A stretch of DNA of 62,262 bases. Source: Pseudomonas sp. PB106 (lineage in GTDB: Bacteria > Pseudomonadota > Gammaproteobacteria > Pseudomonadales > Pseudomonadaceae). Positions 9,052 through 18,156 of this stretch are shown here, piece by piece (within the stretch, counting starts at the first letter, position 1; every line of letters starts with the position of its first letter). The notes beneath the pieces were generated by a model, which was given only the letters and a program-made list of their open reading frames with translations, did not search any database and had not been told where the DNA came from. Both the position numbers and the translations under genes were made by a program. The stretch is from contig NZ_RWIM01000004.1 of assembly GCF_009764645.1 (NCBI RefSeq), forward strand, positions 1 through 62,262, in the 5' to 3' direction.

Positions 9052-10541
9052 TAATGCTCCGGAACCCCGAGCGGTTGCTCGGCAGGTTTATCAGATGGGG
9101 CCGGTAACGGCTTTTGCGGCACGGTCGGGCCAGCGGTGACGATGACCATTTTGTCCGTGCTCAGGTGTTTGTTCAGGGCATCGCGGACTTGCTCCACGGT
9201 CAGGCTCTGCGACTGACGCATGAAATCATCCAGATAGCTCAATGGCAGATTATAGAAGCCCATCGCGCCGAGTTGGCCAACGATGTCGGCATTGCTCGCG
9301 GTGGACAGCGGGAAGCTGCCGGCCAGTTCGCGTTTGGCATCGTCGAGTTCTTTCTGCGTCGGCCCGGTTTTCAGGTAGTCGGCGAGCACGTCCTGCACCA
9401 GTTTCAGGGTGCCTTCGCTCATCTCCGCGCGGGTCTGCAGGTTGATCATGAACGGGCCACGGGCCTGCATCGGGCTGAAGGCCGAATACACGCCGTAGGT
9501 CAGGCCGCGTTTCTCGCGCACTTCGCTCATCAGGCGGGTGCCGAAACCGCCGCCACCGAGGATCTGGTTGCCCATCGACAGCGCCGCGTAATCCGGGTCG
9601 TCACGGTCGATGCCCAGTTGCGCGAGCATCAGGTTGGTCTGCTTCGACGGGAACTCGATGTGGTTGGTGCTGGCTTTCGGCTCCTGCGGCTGAGCGATCT
9701 TCGCCAGCGCCGGGCCTTTCGGCAGCGCAGAAGAGACCTGATTGGCAATTGCCTCGGCTTCGGCGCGCGACAGATCGCCGACCAGCGCGATCACCGCGTT
9801 GCCCGCCGCGTAAGCCTTGGCGTGGAACTCACGCAATTGCGCGAGGGTAATCTTCGGTACGCTTTGCGGATTGCCGTCGCTCGAATGCGCGTACGGGTGA
9901 TCGCCGTACAGACGCTTCATCAACTCGAGGCTGGCGAGTTTGCCGGGGTTCTGTTTCTGGTATTCGAAACCGGCAAGCAGCTGGTTCTTGATGCGTGCGA
10001 ACGAATCGGCCGGGAAGGTCGGTTTGCCGACCACTTCCGAGAACAGCTTCAGTGCCGGCTCGCGCTTGTCGGCAGCACTCAGGCTGCGCAGCGAAGCCAG
10101 CGCCATGTCCTTGAAAGCACCGTTGCCGAAATCCGCCCCCAAACCTTCAAAGCCTTGAGCGATGGCGCCGACGTCTTTGCCAGCAACACCTTCGTTGAGC
10201 ATCGCGTTGGTCAGCACCGCCAGACCCGAAGCGTTGCCGTCCTGGCTGCTGCCGGCGGCGAAAATCAGGCGCATGTCGAACATCGGCAGTTCGTGGGCTT
10301 CGACGAACAGCACTTTCGCGCCTTCAGCGGTGTTCCAGGTCTGTACATCGAGTTTGCGACTGGCCGGGGCCTTGCCGTCGAGTTCAGCCAGCGATTGCAG
10401 CTTCTGACTGGTTTTGGCGTTGTCCAGGGCTTCACTGGCTTTGCTGTCAGCACTTGGCGACAGATAGAAAGCCGTCGAGCCGATCACCGCAATGGCGATC
10501 AGGCCGAGCAGCATCAGGCGTGGGGTTTTGCGCTCACTCAT
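9051..10541 (-). CDS. M16-family protein without the zinc motif (partner subunit)
   Basis: This 496-residue protein has the two-halved M16 (pitrilysin/processing peptidase) fold and an N-terminal membrane-spanning or signal segment (LLGLIAIAVIGSTAFYL). Where active members have HxxEH, this one reads GLAVLTNAMLNEG, so the zinc ligands are absent. The C-terminal half retains the RGLTYGVYSAF motif used in substrate binding. Such inactive chains pair with an active subunit, as in mitochondrial processing peptidase and related bacterial heterodimers. The overlapping upstream gene encodes exactly such an active member. The role is probably periplasmic or membrane-surface proteolysis; the substrate is unknown. 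Confidence 0.87.
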   Translation of the reverse strand: MSERKTPRLMLLGLIAIAVIGSTAFYLSPSADSKASEALDNAKTSQKLQSLAELDGKAPASRKLDVQTWNTAEGAKVLFVEAHELPMFDMRLIFAAGSSQDGNASGLAVLTNAMLNEGVAGKDVGAIAQGFEGLGADFGNGAFKDMALASLRSLSAADKREPALKLFSEVVGKPTFPADSFARIKNQLLAGFEYQKQNPGKLASLELMKRLYGDHPYAHSSDGNPQSVPKITLAQLREFHAKAYAAGNAVIALVGDLSRAEAEAIANQVSSALPKGPALAKIAQPQEPKASTNHIEFPSKQTNLMLAQLGIDRDDPDYAALSMGNQILGGGGFGTRLMSEVREKRGLTYGVYSAFSPMQARGPFMINLQTRAEMSEGTLKLVQDVLADYLKTGPTQKELDDAKRELAGSFPLSTASNADIVGQLGAMGFYNLPLSYLDDFMRQSQSLTVEQVRDALNKHLSTDKMVIVTAGPTVPQKPLPAPSDKPAEQPLGVPEH

Positions 10542-11889
10542 GGGTCGTCTCCAGTGGCAGGACGTGGGCGACGCTGAGACGTTCGCGGGTGAAATACAGC
10601 TTGGCGGCGTTCTGGATGTCTTGCGGGGTCACGCTTTCCAGATCGGCGAGTTCGGTGTCCATCAGTTTCCACGACAGGCCGACGGTTTCCAGTTGACCAA
10701 TCGCCGTGGCTTGGCTGGTGATCGAATCACGTTCGAAGACCAGTCCGGCAATCACTTGCGCACGCACGCGCTCCAGTTCTTCGGCGGATGGTGCGGTGGT
10801 TTTCAACTGTTCCAGCAGTTTCCACAGACCGGCCTCAGCCTGCGCCATGGTCTTTTTCTTCTGCGTGTTTGGGGTTGCCGACAGGGTGAACAGGCTGTCG
10901 CCACGGGTGTAGGCGTCGTAATTCGACGAACCGCCGGAGACCAGCTCTTCGCCGCGCTCCAGTTGCGTCGGGATGCGACCGCTGTAACCGCCGTCGAGCA
11001 GCGCCGAGATCAGGCGCAAGGCATTGACCGAGCGCTTGTCTTCAGCGGTGGCAATGCTTGGCACGTTGAAACCGAGCATCAGGCTAGGCAACTGGGTCTG
11101 CACATGCAGGGTGATCTGGCGTTCGCCAGGTTCAGCCAGTTCCAGTGGTTTTTTCGCCGGTGGCACGTCGCGCTTGGCGATCGGGCCGAAGTAGCGCTGG
11201 GCGAGGGTTTTCACTTCGTCCGGGGTGACGTCGCCGACGACTACCAATGTGGCGTTGTTCGGCACATACCAGGATTGATACCAGTGGCGCAGCTCTTCGA
11301 CCTTCATGCGGTCGAGGTCAGCCATCCAGCCGATGGTCGGCGTGTGGTAGCCGCTGGCGGGGTAGGCCATGGCCTTGTAGCGCTCGTAAGCTTTGGACAT
11401 CGGCTTGTCATCAGTGCGCAAGCGGCGCTCTTCCTTGATGACTTCGATTTCCTTGGCGAACTCGTCGGCCGGCAGGCGCAGATTGGCCATGCGGTCGGCT
11501 TCCAGTTCGAAAGCTACGCCCAAGCGGTCGCGAGCCAGAACCTGATAATAAGCAGTGAAGTCGTCGCTGGTGAAAGCGTTCTCCTCGGCGCCCAGATCGC
11601 GAAGGATCAGCGAGGCTTCGCCGGGGCCGACTTTCTCGCTGCCCTTGAACATCATGTGCTCAAGCGCGTGGGACAGACCGGTCTGGCCCGGGGTTTCGTA
11701 GCTGGAGCCGACCTTGTACCAGACCTGCGAGACCACCACTGGCGCACGATGGTCTTCGCGCACGACGACCTTGAGGCCGTTGTCGAGGGTGAATTCGTGG
11801 GTCGGTTGAGGGTCGGCCGCCAGGGCCGAAAGGGGCAGGCAGACTGTGCTGAGCAGCAGGCCTGCAGCGCGGCGGGCTAGAGCATTCAT
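10534..11889 (-). CDS. M16-family zinc peptidase (active subunit)
   Basis: The 451-residue protein begins with a signal-like segment (ARRAAGLLLSTVCLPLSALAA). I therefore chose the ATG at 11889 rather than the longer GTG frame from 11979. The inverted zinc motif is present as HALEH, followed by the downstream Glu region (GAEENAFTSDDFTAYY), so it should be catalytically active. It overlaps the next gene, which encodes an M16 chain lacking the motif, by 8 bp. The two probably form a periplasmic heterodimer. It is transcribed away from ftsY. The physiological substrate is not indicated. Confidence 0.88.
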   Translation of the reverse strand: MNALARRAAGLLLSTVCLPLSALAADPQPTHEFTLDNGLKVVVREDHRAPVVVSQVWYKVGSSYETPGQTGLSHALEHMMFKGSEKVGPGEASLILRDLGAEENAFTSDDFTAYYQVLARDRLGVAFELEADRMANLRLPADEFAKEIEVIKEERRLRTDDKPMSKAYERYKAMAYPASGYHTPTIGWMADLDRMKVEELRHWYQSWYVPNNATLVVVGDVTPDEVKTLAQRYFGPIAKRDVPPAKKPLELAEPGERQITLHVQTQLPSLMLGFNVPSIATAEDKRSVNALRLISALLDGGYSGRIPTQLERGEELVSGGSSNYDAYTRGDSLFTLSATPNTQKKKTMAQAEAGLWKLLEQLKTTAPSAEELERVRAQVIAGLVFERDSITSQATAIGQLETVGLSWKLMDTELADLESVTPQDIQNAAKLYFTRERLSVAHVLPLETTHE

Positions 11890-12233
11890 TCGTTTTTTAA
11901 CCTGTTGGGCTGCCCGCTTGGTCTTAGCGTCGGCGGGCGAGAGGGTGCTAGGATACTGATCCGTTTTACCGGCGACCACGCCTATCAGGTTTCGAGACTT
12001 GATCAGGCTGAATGGGTTCGCGGCGCAAAGCAGAGTTTTCCCTACTAAACTTCGCGTTTTCGCCGATTTTTACCGGTTTAGACCTTCGTTAAAACGATCT
12101 TTGAGGTGCCGTTGGTGCCTCGACAAAATGTTGCGCGTGAACAAGCTGGATGAAACACAGTCTGTTCTGCATCGAATATTTATTTGCCGGGGCGCCCTTA
12201 TGGCGCGTCGCTACCGTGAGATAGCCGTCCTCC
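11890..12233. other. Divergent intergenic region between the M16 operon and ftsY
   Basis: No gene is recognisable in these 344 bases. For the ftsY side, TTGAGG at 12101-12106 and CAAAAT at 12124-12129 are 17 bp apart and form a moderate sigma70-type candidate, leaving a leader of about 100 bases. I found no clear terminator or riboswitch. The ftsY start itself has only a weak ribosome-binding site. Confidence 0.4.
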
Positions 12234-13781
12234 ATGTTTGGTTCCAACGACGACAAGAAGACCCCAGCTGCGGCTGGCGAGAAGAAAAGCCTGTTCGGAT
12301 GGCTGCGTAAGAAACCGCAGGAACCCGTCGTCGAACAGCCGCCCGCGATTCCTGAACCTGCGCCGGAACCTGCTCCGGTTATAGAAGAAGAGCCGGCCCC
12401 GATTGTTCTGCCGATTGCCGAGCCGGTGCTGCAACCGGTTGAGCCAGAGCCTGAAGCGCCGGTGGCGGCTGAACTGCCGCTGACCCCGGCCGCCGAGCCG
12501 TGGCTGACCTTGCCGGTGGCGGAAGAGCCGGTGGCACTGGTCGAAGAGGCTGCGCCGCACATTACGCCAGTGATTCCTTCGCCTGCTGAGTTTGTGCCTG
12601 AGATGGCTCCGGCTCCGGCTCCGGCGCCGCTGGTCGAGCCGATTGCCGAGCCTGCGCCGATTGTTGCTGAGCCTGTAGTGGCTGAACCTGTTGCGGTCGA
12701 GCCGATTGCCCCGGTGATGGTTGCTCCAGTCGCGCCAGTCGTTCAACAGCCAGAGCCTGAACCGGCCCCGGTCGTCGCTGCTCCCGCTGTGGCACCCGTT
12801 GAAGTGGTCGCTGAAGCTCCGGTCGAAGCCCCGCGCACCGAAGAAACCAAAGCCGGTTTCTTCGCCCGCCTCAAGCAAGGCCTGTCGAAAACCAGCGCCA
12901 GCATCGGCGAGGGCATGGCCAGCCTGTTCCTCGGCCGCAAAACCATTGACGACGATCTGCTCGATGACCTCGAAACCCGTCTGCTCACCGCCGACGTTGG
13001 TGTCGAAGCCACCACGCAGATCATCCAGCGCCTGACCCAGAAGGTTGCTCGTAAGGAATTGGCCGACGCCGATGCGTTGTACAAATCCCTGCAGGCCGAA
13101 CTGGCCGCGATGCTCAAACCGGTTGAACAACCGCTGAAAATCGCTTCGCAGAACAAGCCATTCGTGATTCTGGTGGTTGGCGTCAACGGCGCCGGCAAAA
13201 CCACCACCATCGGTAAGCTGGCGAAGAAGCTGCAACTGGAAGGCAAGAAAGTCATGCTCGCCGCCGGCGACACCTTCCGTGCCGCTGCCGTGGAGCAATT
13301 GCAGGTGTGGGGTGAGCGCAACAAGATTCCGGTCATCGCTCAGCACACCGGCGCCGACTCGGCTTCGGTGATTTTTGACGCCGTGCAGGCCGCCAAGGCC
13401 CGTGGCATTGACGTCCTGATCGCCGACACCGCCGGTCGTCTGCACACCAAGGACAACCTGATGGAAGAACTGAAAAAGGTTCGCCGGGTGATCGGCAAGC
13501 TCGACGCCGACGCGCCGCACGAAGTGCTGCTGGTGCTCGACGCCGGTACTGGCCAGAACGCCATCAATCAGGCCAAGCAATTCAACCAGACCGTCGAACT
13601 GACCGGTCTGGCGCTGACCAAGCTCGACGGTACCGCCAAGGGCGGGGTGATCTTCGCCCTGGCCAAGCAGTTTGGCCTGCCGATCCGCTATATCGGCGTC
13701 GGTGAAGGCATCGACGACTTGCGTACCTTTGAAGCCGAACCCTTTGTCCAGGCACTGTTTGCCGAGCGGGAGCGTTCATGA
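12234..13781 (+). CDS. ftsY: Signal recognition particle receptor FtsY
   Basis: FtsY is the membrane-associated GTPase that docks SRP-ribosome complexes at the Sec translocon. The 515-residue protein has an acidic, Ala/Pro/Glu/Val-rich N-terminal A region of about 195 residues. A conserved NG domain follows, beginning near the KAGFFARLKQGLSKT helix. GTPase motifs are GVNGAGKTTTIGKLA near residue 316, DTFRAAAVEQL, DTAGRLHTKDNLMEEL and TKLDGTAKGG. It overlaps ftsE by four bases and heads the ftsYEX-rpoH cluster found across gammaproteobacteria. The repetitive A region is nearly free of positive charge until residue 200, as in other Pseudomonas FtsY proteins. Confidence 0.97.
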   Translation: MFGSNDDKKTPAAAGEKKSLFGWLRKKPQEPVVEQPPAIPEPAPEPAPVIEEEPAPIVLPIAEPVLQPVEPEPEAPVAAELPLTPAAEPWLTLPVAEEPVALVEEAAPHITPVIPSPAEFVPEMAPAPAPAPLVEPIAEPAPIVAEPVVAEPVAVEPIAPVMVAPVAPVVQQPEPEPAPVVAAPAVAPVEVVAEAPVEAPRTEETKAGFFARLKQGLSKTSASIGEGMASLFLGRKTIDDDLLDDLETRLLTADVGVEATTQIIQRLTQKVARKELADADALYKSLQAELAAMLKPVEQPLKIASQNKPFVILVVGVNGAGKTTTIGKLAKKLQLEGKKVMLAAGDTFRAAAVEQLQVWGERNKIPVIAQHTGADSASVIFDAVQAAKARGIDVLIADTAGRLHTKDNLMEELKKVRRVIGKLDADAPHEVLLVLDAGTGQNAINQAKQFNQTVELTGLALTKLDGTAKGGVIFALAKQFGLPIRYIGVGEGIDDLRTFEAEPFVQALFAERERS

Positions 13782-14449
13782 TTCGTTTCGAACAGGTCGG
13801 TAAACGCTACCCGAACGGTCACGTCGGCTTGCATGAGCTGAGCTTTCGAGTCCGTCGTGGCGAGTTCTTGTTTGTCACCGGCCACTCCGGTGCCGGTAAA
13901 TCCACTCTGTTGCGCCTGTTGCTGGCGATGGAGCGTCCGACCAGCGGCAAACTGCTGCTGGCCGGGCAAGACCTGAGCACCATCAGCAACGCGCAGATAC
14001 CGTTCCTGCGCCGGCAGATCGGCGTAGTGTTCCAGAATCACCAGTTGCTGTTCGATCGCACGGTGTTCAACAACGTCGCCTTGCCACTGCAGATTCTCGG
14101 GTTGTCCAAGGCCGAAATCGCCAAGCGTGTCGATTCGGCGCTGGAACGCGTGGCGCTGTCGGACAAAACCGATCTGTACCCTGGCGACCTGTCCACCGGT
14201 CAGCAACAGCGCGTCGGCATTGCCCGCGCCATCGTTCACCGCCCGGCCTTGCTGCTGGCGGACGAACCCACCGGTAACCTCGACCCGCGTCTGGCGGCCG
14301 AGATCATGGGTGTGTTCGAAGACATCAACCGGTTGGGCACCAGCGTCCTGATCGCCAGTCACGACCTGGCGCTGATCGCGCGCATGCGCCACCGCATGCT
14401 GACCCTGCAACGTGGCCGATTGATCGGCGACGGGGAGGCCGGGGTATGA
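13778..14449 (+). CDS. ftsE: Cell division ATP-binding protein FtsE
   Basis: FtsE is the ABC-type ATPase that works with FtsX at the septum to control periplasmic peptidoglycan hydrolases during division. The 223-residue protein has Walker A GHSGAGKS at residues 35-42, the Q loop, a signature segment reading LSTGQQQRVGIARAI and Walker B ALLLADEPTGNLD. The signature has Thr where canonical ABC proteins have Gly (SGGQ), a mild variation. The start ATG overlaps the ftsY stop (ATGA), and the stop overlaps ftsX in the same way, so all three are probably translationally coupled. Confidence 0.97.
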   Translation: MIRFEQVGKRYPNGHVGLHELSFRVRRGEFLFVTGHSGAGKSTLLRLLLAMERPTSGKLLLAGQDLSTISNAQIPFLRRQIGVVFQNHQLLFDRTVFNNVALPLQILGLSKAEIAKRVDSALERVALSDKTDLYPGDLSTGQQQRVGIARAIVHRPALLLADEPTGNLDPRLAAEIMGVFEDINRLGTSVLIASHDLALIARMRHRMLTLQRGRLIGDGEAGV

Positions 14450-15471
14450 GTGCGACACGCAGTCCGAAGGTTTCCGAGCGCGTGGCGCCGAAGGCCGCCG
14501 ATCCGCAGCCACCAAAGAAGAAAAAACACGACGATGATGATGGCCCGGATTTCGCCACGCTGTTTCGTGCGTGGGTCGAAAGCCATCGCGCCAGCCTGCT
14601 CGACAGCCTGCGTCGTCTCGGCAAGCAGCCAATCGGTAGCTTCTTCACCTGCATGGTGATGGCCGTGGCGCTGAGTCTGCCGATGGGGCTTTCGCTGTTG
14701 CTCAACAACGTCGAACGTCTCGGCGGTTCGTGGCAACGTGCGGCGCAGATCTCGCTGTACCTGCAACTCGATGCCAGCCCAGAGCAGGGCGAATCGTTGC
14801 GCGAGCAGATCAAAGGCATGCCCGGCGTAGCTGATGCTGAATATGTCGGCCGCGATCAGGCGCTGGAAGAGTTCCAGCAGCAGTCCGGGTTGGGCGAAGC
14901 CCTGCGCGAGCTGCCTGAGAACCCCTTGCCGGGCGTGGTGTTGGTGACGCCGAACGAAGTCGACAAGCCAACCCTGGAAGCATTAAGACAAAAACTTTCC
15001 GAGCTGCCCAAGGTACAACAGGCGCAACTTGATCTAGTCTGGGTCGAGCGTCTGGCCGCCATCCTCAAGCTTGGCGATCGTTTTGTCTTCGGTCTGACGG
15101 TGCTTTTGGTTTCTGCATTACTTTTGGTGATAGGCAATACCATTCGTCTTCATATTGAAAACCGCCGCACCGAGATAGAAGTGATTAAACTCGTCGGCGG
15201 CACTGACAGCTATGTACGTCGTCCTTTCCTTTATATGGGTGCGTTGTATGGCTTCGGTGCGGGGCTATTGTCCTGGGGCGTATTGGCGTTTGGCCTGAAC
15301 TGGCTGAACGACGCGGTGGTTGGGCTGGCCGGCTTGTACGGCAGTGATTTCGCGCTGGCCGGAGTGCCAGTTGCCGACGGTCTGTCGCTCTTGCTTGGCG
15401 CGGTGCTGTTGGGTTATATCGGTGCATGGATTGCAGTCGCACGCCATCTCAGGGAGCTGGCGCCGAAGTAG
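14446..15471 (+). CDS. ftsX: Cell division membrane protein FtsX
   Basis: FtsX is the membrane partner of FtsE and passes the ATPase signal to periplasmic hydrolase activators. The 341-residue protein has a charged cytoplasmic N-terminus (KKKKHDDDDG near residues 24-33) and a first membrane segment near residues 66-87. A periplasmic domain of about 110 residues follows, then three C-terminal membrane segments. This is the usual FtsX topology with a longer than usual N-terminal tail. It overlaps ftsE by four bases. rpoH begins 114 bp further on. Confidence 0.95.
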   Translation: MSATRSPKVSERVAPKAADPQPPKKKKHDDDDGPDFATLFRAWVESHRASLLDSLRRLGKQPIGSFFTCMVMAVALSLPMGLSLLLNNVERLGGSWQRAAQISLYLQLDASPEQGESLREQIKGMPGVADAEYVGRDQALEEFQQQSGLGEALRELPENPLPGVVLVTPNEVDKPTLEALRQKLSELPKVQQAQLDLVWVERLAAILKLGDRFVFGLTVLLVSALLLVIGNTIRLHIENRRTEIEVIKLVGGTDSYVRRPFLYMGALYGFGAGLLSWGVLAFGLNWLNDAVVGLAGLYGSDFALAGVPVADGLSLLLGAVLLGYIGAWIAVARHLRELAPK

Positions 15472-15585
15472 AATCTTTTTTGCGCGTGATTGACCTCGCG
15501 GTTTTTTGGGAACTTGTATTTGAGTTCCCGGTCAATTTTTCGCAGTGCTGAGAAGCACGAGTATGTAAGTCGGAGGTTTTTTCGT

Positions 15586-16440
15586 ATGACCAATTCTTTG
15601 CAACCTGCGTATGCGTTGGTTCCGGGTGCGAACCTGGAAGCCTATGTGCACACCGTCAACAGCATTCCATTGCTGACGCCGGAGCAGGAGCGTGAACTGG
15701 CCGAGAGTCTCTACTATGAGCAGGATTTGGGGGCGGCTCGGCAGATGGTGCTCGCCCACCTGCGTTTTGTCGTACACATTGCCCGTAGCTACAGTGGCTA
15801 CGGTCTGGCTCAGGCTGACCTGATCCAGGAAGGTAACGTCGGCCTGATGAAGGCTGTGAAACGCTTCAACCCGGAAATGGGTGTGCGTCTGGTGTCGTTC
15901 GCCGTGCACTGGATCAAGGCGGAAATTCACGAGTTCATCCTGCGCAACTGGCGCATTGTGAAAGTCGCGACCACCAAGGCCCAGCGCAAGCTGTTCTTCA
16001 ACCTGCGCAGCCAGAAGAAACGTCTGGCGTGGCTGAACAACGAGGAAGTCCACCGTGTGGCGGAAAGCCTCGGCGTTGAACCGCGTGAGGTGCGCGAGAT
16101 GGAAAGTCGCCTGACCGGCCATGACATGGCTTTCGACCCGGCTGCTGAAGCCGACGATGACAGCGCTTTCCAGTCGCCGGCCAACTATCTGGAAGACCAC
16201 CGGTACGACCCGGCGCGTCAACTGGAAGATGCCGACTGGAGCGACAACTCCAACAACAACCTGCACGAAGCACTTGAAGTGCTGGACGAGCGCAGTCGCG
16301 ACATCCTCTACCAGCGCTGGCTGGCAGAAGAGAAAGCCACGCTGCACGATCTGGCGCAGAAGTACAACGTGTCGGCCGAGCGGATCCGTCAGCTCGAGAA
16401 GAGCGCGATGAACAAGCTCAAGTTGTCGATCGCCGCATAA
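15586..16440 (+). CDS. rpoH: Heat-shock sigma factor RpoH (sigma-32)
   Basis: RpoH directs RNA polymerase to heat-shock promoters. The 284-residue protein has the region 2 core ([17 protein letters not shown]), the following RWIKAEI-like stretch read here as [16 protein letters not shown], and the region 4.2 helix-turn-helix ([19 protein letters not shown]). I chose the ATG at 15586, preceded by CGGAGG, over an upstream in-frame start at 15490. The 114-bp leader after ftsX leaves room for its own promoters and for RNA folding that could respond to temperature, though I could not define either. A strong terminator follows. Confidence 0.97.
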   Translation: MTNSLQPAYALVPGANLEAYVHTVNSIPLLTPEQERELAESLYYEQDLGAARQMVLAHLRFVVHIARSYSGYGLAQADLIQEGNVGLMKAVKRFNPEMGVRLVSFAVHWIKAEIHEFILRNWRIVKVATTKAQRKLFFNLRSQKKRLAWLNNEEVHRVAESLGVEPREVREMESRLTGHDMAFDPAAEADDDSAFQSPANYLEDHRYDPARQLEDADWSDNSNNNLHEALEVLDERSRDILYQRWLAEEKATLHDLAQKYNVSAERIRQLEKSAMNKLKLSIAA

Positions 16441-16456
16441 CCGGCGAGCAGGCAAT

Positions 16457-16496
16457 AAAAAACGCCCCAATCAGCGATGATCGGGGCGTTTTTTTA
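16457..16496 (+). terminator. Rho-independent terminator after rpoH
   Basis: The stem CGCCCCAATCA / TGATCGGGGCG has one mismatch and a GCGA loop. It is preceded by AAAAAA and followed by TTTTTTT, so it can work in both directions. Confidence 0.93.
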
Positions 16497-16523
16497 TGCG
16501 CGTATGGCAGGGCAGCATCAATC

Positions 16524-16616
16524 CTGTGGGAGCTGGCTTGCCAGCGATAGCGTCGGGTCAGTCATGTAGATGTTGGCTGAGCCATCGCTATCGCGGGCAA
16601 GCCCGCTCCCACAGGG
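16524..16616. repeat. Palindromic intergenic repeat, family C
   Basis: An inverted pair: CCTGTGGGAGCTGGCTTGCC at the left and GGGCAAGCCCGCTCCCACAGG at the right. It lies between the rpoH terminator and the convergent mtgA gene. Confidence 0.88.
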
Positions 16617-16646
16617 ATGTTCAGTGTCTCCAAGAACACTGACTGA

Positions 16647-17369
16647 CTATCGAGACCAAGGCGCCCGACGCGAATCATTAAGCCCAAGCAAATAACTATC
16701 CCCACCCAACTGACTCATCTGCTGGCGAATCCACCCAGCCCGGCGCGACACATAAGCGGTTGGATGGCTGGCACTCCAGACGCGTGGGTTTGGCAGTACG
16801 GCAGCCAGATAACTCGCCTGCTGCCGGGACAGCGACTTAGCGCTCACGCCAAAGTGATGGCGGGCCGCAGCCTCGGCACCAAACACCCCGTCATCCCACT
16901 CGACGCTGTTCAGGTACACCTCAAGAATTCGCTGCTTCGGCCAGAACACTTCGATCAAGGCAGTAAACCAGGCTTCCAGACCTTTACGCAGATAGCTGCG
17001 CCCGGCCCACAGAAACAGGTTTTTCGAAACCTGCTGACTCAAGGTGCTGGCGCCGCGAATCGAGCCGCCGAGCTCGTTGTGCGCCAGTGCGGCCTGAATC
17101 GCACTGAAGTCAAAACCCCAATGCTCGGGAAACTTCTGATCCTCGCCAGCCATGACCGCCACTTTGAGGTCGTCGGAGATCTCGTCCCACGGCTTCCAGG
17201 TGCGCTGCAGATCAATCGGCTCGCCATCGACCCAGGATTCGACCTTGCGCTCGACCATCAGCGCCGTGCCCGGCGGCGGCACGAAGCGAAACACCAGCAC
17301 CAGCAATACGCTGCCGCCCGCGAACCAGAGCAGGGCCTTCGTGAGACGACGGAAAATAGTACGCAGCAT
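16647..17369 (-). CDS. mtgA: Monofunctional peptidoglycan glycosyltransferase
   Basis: MtgA polymerises lipid II into glycan strands at the inner membrane without a transpeptidase domain. The 240-residue protein has an N-terminal transmembrane segment (about residues 11-30) and the GT51 motifs EDQKFPEHWGFD, GASTLSQQVSKNLFLW, RKGLEAWFTALIEVFWPKQRILEVYLN and VEWDDGVFGAEAAARHHFG. The length is normal. It is divergent from the DUF423 gene, with 74 bp between the starts. PAO1 has mtgA in the same position after rpoH, as I recall it. Confidence 0.96.
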   Translation of the reverse strand: MLRTIFRRLTKALLWFAGGSVLLVLVFRFVPPPGTALMVERKVESWVDGEPIDLQRTWKPWDEISDDLKVAVMAGEDQKFPEHWGFDFSAIQAALAHNELGGSIRGASTLSQQVSKNLFLWAGRSYLRKGLEAWFTALIEVFWPKQRILEVYLNSVEWDDGVFGAEAAARHHFGVSAKSLSRQQASYLAAVLPNPRVWSASHPTAYVSRRAGWIRQQMSQLGGDSYLLGLNDSRRAPWSR

Positions 17370-17443
17370 AGAGATGGCTTGGCCGAACCCGTGGAGCGGG
17401 CCATTATACAGACCCTGCCGATCGAGTCTGACTGGAGTTCCCC

Positions 17444-17824
17444 ATGCTGCGTGGCTTTTTGATGCTGGCCGCTTTTTTCGGTTTCACCGGTGTCGCGCTG
17501 GGCGCATTCGCCGCCCATGGCTTGAAAAGCCGTCTAACGCCGGAGTATCTGGCGATTTTCCACACGGGCGTCACCTATCAACTGGTGCACACCTTGGCAT
17601 TGTTCGGTGTCGCCCTGCTGGCCACGCAGATCCAAGGCCGACTGGTTGCTTGGGCTGGCGTCTCTTTCGTGGTCGGCATTGTGTTGTTCTCCGGCAGCCT
17701 CTACGTGCTGACCACCACGGGCATCAGCAAGCTCGGCATCATCACCCCGTTCGGTGGCCTGGCGTTTCTGGCCGGCTGGGTGTGCTTGGGGCTCGCCGCC
17801 TGGCGCTTGCAACCAACCGCTTGA
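17444..17824 (+). CDS. DUF423 family membrane protein
   Basis: A 126-residue inner-membrane protein with four predicted hydrophobic segments. It shows the family features GAFAAHGLKSRLTPE near the N-terminus, YQLVHTLALF and FSGSLYVLTTTG. YgdD/YwdK-type DUF423 proteins are widespread and have no established function. It is followed by thiS after 71 bp on the same strand, which may simply reflect neighbourhood. Confidence 0.88.
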   Translation: MLRGFLMLAAFFGFTGVALGAFAAHGLKSRLTPEYLAIFHTGVTYQLVHTLALFGVALLATQIQGRLVAWAGVSFVVGIVLFSGSLYVLTTTGISKLGIITPFGGLAFLAGWVCLGLAAWRLQPTA

Positions 17825-17895
17825 CGCTTGGTGCTGACCTTTAGGTCATGATCGGGCTAGAATGCCAGCCCCTAAAAATGATGGCGGCGTTGCGC

Positions 17896-18096
17896 ATGCG
17901 CATTCAGTTGAACGGTGAATCCCTTGAACTGCCCGACGGCGAGACCGTTGCGGCCCTGATCACTCGTCTGGAACTGACCGGACGTCGAGTGGCAGTCGAA
18001 CTCAATCTGGATATCGTCCCGCGCAGCCAGCATGCCGACACCACGCTCAACGACGGCGACAACGTCGAAGTCGTGCACGCCATCGGCGGCGGCTGA
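17896..18096 (+). CDS. thiS: Sulfur carrier protein ThiS
   Basis: ThiS is the small ubiquitin-like carrier that delivers sulfur, as a C-terminal thiocarboxylate, to ThiG for the thiazole ring of thiamine. The 66-residue protein starts MRIQLNGES and ends HAIGGG, giving the required terminal Gly-Gly. Start sites at 17848 and 17881 lie in frame, but the MRIQLNG start is the family norm. thiG follows 60 bp downstream with a good ribosome-binding site (AAGAGGA). Confidence 0.96.
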   Translation: MRIQLNGESLELPDGETVAALITRLELTGRRVAVELNLDIVPRSQHADTTLNDGDNVEVVHAIGGG

Positions 18097-18156
18097 CCGG
18101 GCGGCCCGTACGGGCACAGAATTCTGCAAGACCCTCACCCCTAAAGAGGATTCCCC

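Noticed and set aside
9114..10577. A 487-codon frame antisense to the M16 peptidase gene
   Set aside because: It mirrors the codon pattern of the real gene and has no domain or ribosome-binding site.
12198..13580. A 460-codon antisense frame over ftsY
   Set aside because: It is low complexity and exists only because of the Ala/Pro-rich repeat of ftsY on the other strand.
17830..17895. THI-box riboswitch before thiS
   Set aside because: I looked for the conserved CUGAGA and related elements and did not see them. The gap after the DUF423 gene is too short.
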